Shown piece after piece: positions 55,528 through 57,389 of a DNA stretch of 57,389 nucleotides; within the stretch, counting starts at the first letter, position 1; every line of letters begins with the position of its first letter. The stretch covers positions 206,373 to 263,761 of the forward strand of contig NZ_JAYKTS010000002.1 of NCBI RefSeq assembly GCF_037024155.1. Direction: 5' to 3'. The stretch is from Bacillus sp. 2205SS5-2. Its GTDB lineage: Bacteria; Bacillota; Bacilli; Bacillales; Bacillaceae_K. The notes under the pieces were generated by a model, which saw only the letters and a list, made by a program, of their open reading frames with translations, had not been told where the DNA came from and ran no database searches. Position numbers and translations under genes: made by a program.

Positions 55528-56715
55528 ATGAAGGTGTCTGTTCGTCGAGGTGATTCACTATGGTACTATGGTCAACTTTTTTACATTCCATATGAATTAA
55601 TTAAAGACTCAAATTCTGATGTTGATCCATCTTCATTGCAAATCGGTCAAGAATTACAAATACCAGGCTTTACCTTGCAACGGTATTCTGTAAAGCGAGG
55701 AGATACTTTTTGGAAACTAGCATCGGCACGGAATGTCAATGTAGATGCTTTGTTGCTATTAAATCAAAAGCAAAACCCAAATTCACTACCCATTGGGGAA
55801 AGAATAAACCTTCCGAAACGAGTAATTTCTCCAATTGTGGAGGGAAAAAGTGCATATGATTTTCAAGCGTTAAGACAAAATATCGATGAATTAAAAGCGG
55901 TGTATCCATTTGTAGATATTAAGGAAATTGGGAAAAGTGTACAAGGTTTACCTTTGTATGAATTAATCATAGGTAAAGGTAATAAAAAAATAAATTTCAA
56001 CGGTTCTTTTCATGCAAATGAATGGATTACGACACCAATTGTTATGACTTTCTTGAATGACTATTTATTAGCGTTAACGAATAGTAGTAACATAAGAGGT
56101 ATATCCCCACTCCCACTCTATTTATCTACGTCCCTATCCATTGTTCCAATGGTCAATCCGGATGGAGTTAATTTAGTTATAAATGGAGCACCTTCCGCGG
56201 ATAGAGAAAAGTTAGTGAAAATCAATAAAGGCAGTAATGATTTTTCAAAATGGAAAGCTAATATAAGAGGAGTAGATTTAAATAATCAGTATCCCGCGAA
56301 ATGGGAGCTAGAAAAAGAGCGTAAGGAAGAGAAAGCTCCAGCTCCACGTGATTTCCCAGGTTATAAACCGTTATCAGAACCTGAATCCATCGCAATGGAG
56401 AAACTGGCGAACACCCGAAAATTTGATAGAATGCTTGCTTTTCACACTCAGGGAGAAGAATTCTACTGGGGATATGAAGGGCTTGAACCGCAAGAATCTG
56501 AAGAACTTGCAGATGATTTTTCTCGGGTCAGTGGATATAAGTCCATTCGATATGTTGACAGTTATGCTGGGTATAAAGATTGGTTTATTAAGGAATTTCA
56601 GAAAGCAGGTTTTACGATTGAGTTAGGAAGAGGAATTAATCCATTACCTCTATCTCAATTTAATGAAATTTACCAACGAGTTCTTGGAATCATGCTTGTT
56701 ACTCTTTATAAATAG
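55528..56715 (+). CDS. yqgT: Gamma-D-glutamyl-diaminopimelate peptidase (LysM-LysM-M14), YqgT
   Basis: A zinc carboxypeptidase-fold enzyme that cuts the gamma-D-Glu-diaminopimelate bond in peptidoglycan peptides, similar to endopeptidase I of Lysinibacillus sphaericus. Two LysM domains (about 1-47 and 51-96) precede the M14 domain (about 108-395). Zinc ligands are H162 and E165 in GSFHANEWIT and the His in AFHTQGEEFYW; the catalytic Glu is in FTIELGRG. There is no signal peptide, so it may act in the cytoplasm, mother cell or spore on wall fragments. ATG 55528 was chosen because of GGAGGG 9 bases upstream. Confidence 0.93.
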   Translation: MKVSVRRGDSLWYYGQLFYIPYELIKDSNSDVDPSSLQIGQELQIPGFTLQRYSVKRGDTFWKLASARNVNVDALLLLNQKQNPNSLPIGERINLPKRVISPIVEGKSAYDFQALRQNIDELKAVYPFVDIKEIGKSVQGLPLYELIIGKGNKKINFNGSFHANEWITTPIVMTFLNDYLLALTNSSNIRGISPLPLYLSTSLSIVPMVNPDGVNLVINGAPSADREKLVKINKGSNDFSKWKANIRGVDLNNQYPAKWELEKERKEEKAPAPRDFPGYKPLSEPESIAMEKLANTRKFDRMLAFHTQGEEFYWGYEGLEPQESEELADDFSRVSGYKSIRYVDSYAGYKDWFIKEFQKAGFTIELGRGINPLPLSQFNEIYQRVLGIMLVTLYK

Positions 56716-56727
56716 GATAATCCTTGA

Positions 56728-56758
56728 AAACAACATCCGATACGGTTGTTGTTTTTTT
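56728..56758 (+). terminator. Terminator after yqgT
   Basis: AACAAC and GTTGTT flank an 11-14-base loop, followed by GTTTTTTTG. Confidence 0.75.
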
Positions 56759-56943
56759 GAATGTGCTTCTAGACTAGCTGCAGGCGCGAGTGGCTTGAGG
56801 ACATAAGCCAAGTCGTCTAAAAGGTCAAAGAGCAACCTCACAGCTAGCTCGTCTTATACTTGATACAGATAGGCAGAATCCCTAATCATTTCAAAATGCG
56901 TTGATAGGAGTGAGTGGAGGTTATGATCGATATAATAAATAAA

Positions 56944-57104
56944 GGCTGTTTTCGCAAAGATTGTGGCTTTTCGTATCAGTTTATTATCTATGATATAGCT
57001 TTGTTTCGGGCATCATTTCGTCTGTTTTTGATAGAAATTAACAGTGAAAAGGTGGATTTAGTCAAAAATCAGATGAAATAGCCACAATGTATACGAAAAG
57101 AGGC
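56944..57104 (+). mobile_element. Element A, main subfamily
   Basis: GGCTGTTTTCGCAAAGATTG to CGAAAAGAGGC. No clear target duplication. A 52-codon frame starting at ATG 56923 (MIDIINKGCFRKDCGFSYQF...) runs through the element to TAG 57079, but its GGAGG is only 2 bases from the ATG, so it is not called as a gene. Confidence 0.85.
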
Positions 57105-57389
57105 TTCGAATAAGAAGGAAACCTTTGACTTGTATGACTTCGTGCTCTCTTCCTAATGAAAAATTCTTCATTTCTAGATAACAAGGAAGAAATCAATCGA
57201 AAAAACCCTACTGCCTGCTTTTTCTTTGTGTCAAGAGCAACAAAGTATACGAAACCCCATGTCCTGTCAGACACCGCAATGAATGAAAATGGGGTCTAGC
57301 GGTTTAATGATGCATTAAACCGTTCATCCTGTTAATGCAGGTCTGAGGTCGCCTCTTTTTTGGTGGATAAAACCCCGTTTACGAAACCG
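57105..57389. other. Right-edge intergenic region with repeats and hairpins
   Basis: No gene is seen. About 57140-57258 weakly resembles subfamily 2 of element A (GAGCAACAAAGTATACGAAA near its end). CCCCAT (57256) can pair with ATGGGG (57289). A perfect hairpin GGTTTAATG/CATTAAACC lies at 57301-57321, and GAGG/CCTC plus six Ts at about 57345-57361 could be a weak terminator. The stretch may be the leader of a gene beyond the window. Confidence 0.4.

Noticed and set aside
56923-57081. 52-codon frame through element A with an upstream GGAGG
   Set aside because: The GGAGG is only 2 bases from the ATG, and nearly all of the frame is mobile-repeat sequence.

Overview
The window is a low-GC chromosomal segment of an endospore-forming member of the Bacillaceae. 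Gene content and order follow the Bacillus subtilis yqzB-dnaG-sigA-yqfN...yqgT region almost gene for gene. A SpoVAF-like germination protein, GGAGG-type ribosome sites, frequent TTG/GTG starts and hairpin-plus-T-run terminators fit this. The species cannot be named from the sequence. No prophage, CRISPR array, rRNA or tRNA was seen.

Layout. (1) 1-8.5 kb: an alpha2-type glycyl-tRNA synthetase gene (minus strand) behind a glycine T-box, then ccpN, ppsR, yqxD, dnaG, sigA and a small membrane protein gene. (2) 8.5-18.2 kb: acyl-CoA dehydrogenase, cytochrome c550, trmK, yqfO, ispH (minus), yqfQ (minus), cshB, nfo, yqfT (minus), yqfU. (3) 18.2-24.5 kb: a Zur-boxed zinc-uptake operon (zurA-zurM-zur), a DUF1499 gene, yqfW (minus), yqfX, ispG (minus), yqfZ (minus). 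(4) 24.8-31.3 kb: a decayed chemoreceptor gene, yqgB, a Na/Pi cotransporter gene, yqgC, sodA, yqgE. (5) 31.4-38.4 kb: pbpA and the phosphate-starvation operon pstS-C-A-B plus phoU, preceded by an 11-bp-periodic PhoP box array. (6) 38.8-44.0 kb: two small membrane-anchored proteins (minus) and a tight three-gene cluster (DUF4912 protein; GH57-like/GT4 fusion; nucleotidyltransferase with a phosphohexomutase-like tail). This cluster is the best candidate for an undescribed system. (7) 44.5-56.7 kb: rpmG, fthC, a DUF92 gene, ldh, a small protein, the rhomboid protease gene gluP, an unknown anchored protein (minus), spoVAF, yqgQ, glcK, an LTA-synthase paralogue, yqgT.

The most striking structure outside the genes is a family of non-autonomous mobile repeats, called element A here. 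It is about 160 bp, with imperfect terminal inverted repeats starting GGCT(G/C)TTTTCG and 8-bp target duplications, features that resemble the ISL3 family. At least ten copies or fragments lie in intergenic gaps. One sits at the stop codon of zurA, one replaced the C-terminus of the DUF1499 protein, and one lies between the glycine T-box and glyS. A second, GC-richer repeat, element B, has a unit of about 119 bp and is nested inside two different A copies; it also occupies the left edge of the window. All coordinates and motifs were read by eye, and family assignments come from remembered family signatures, not database searches.
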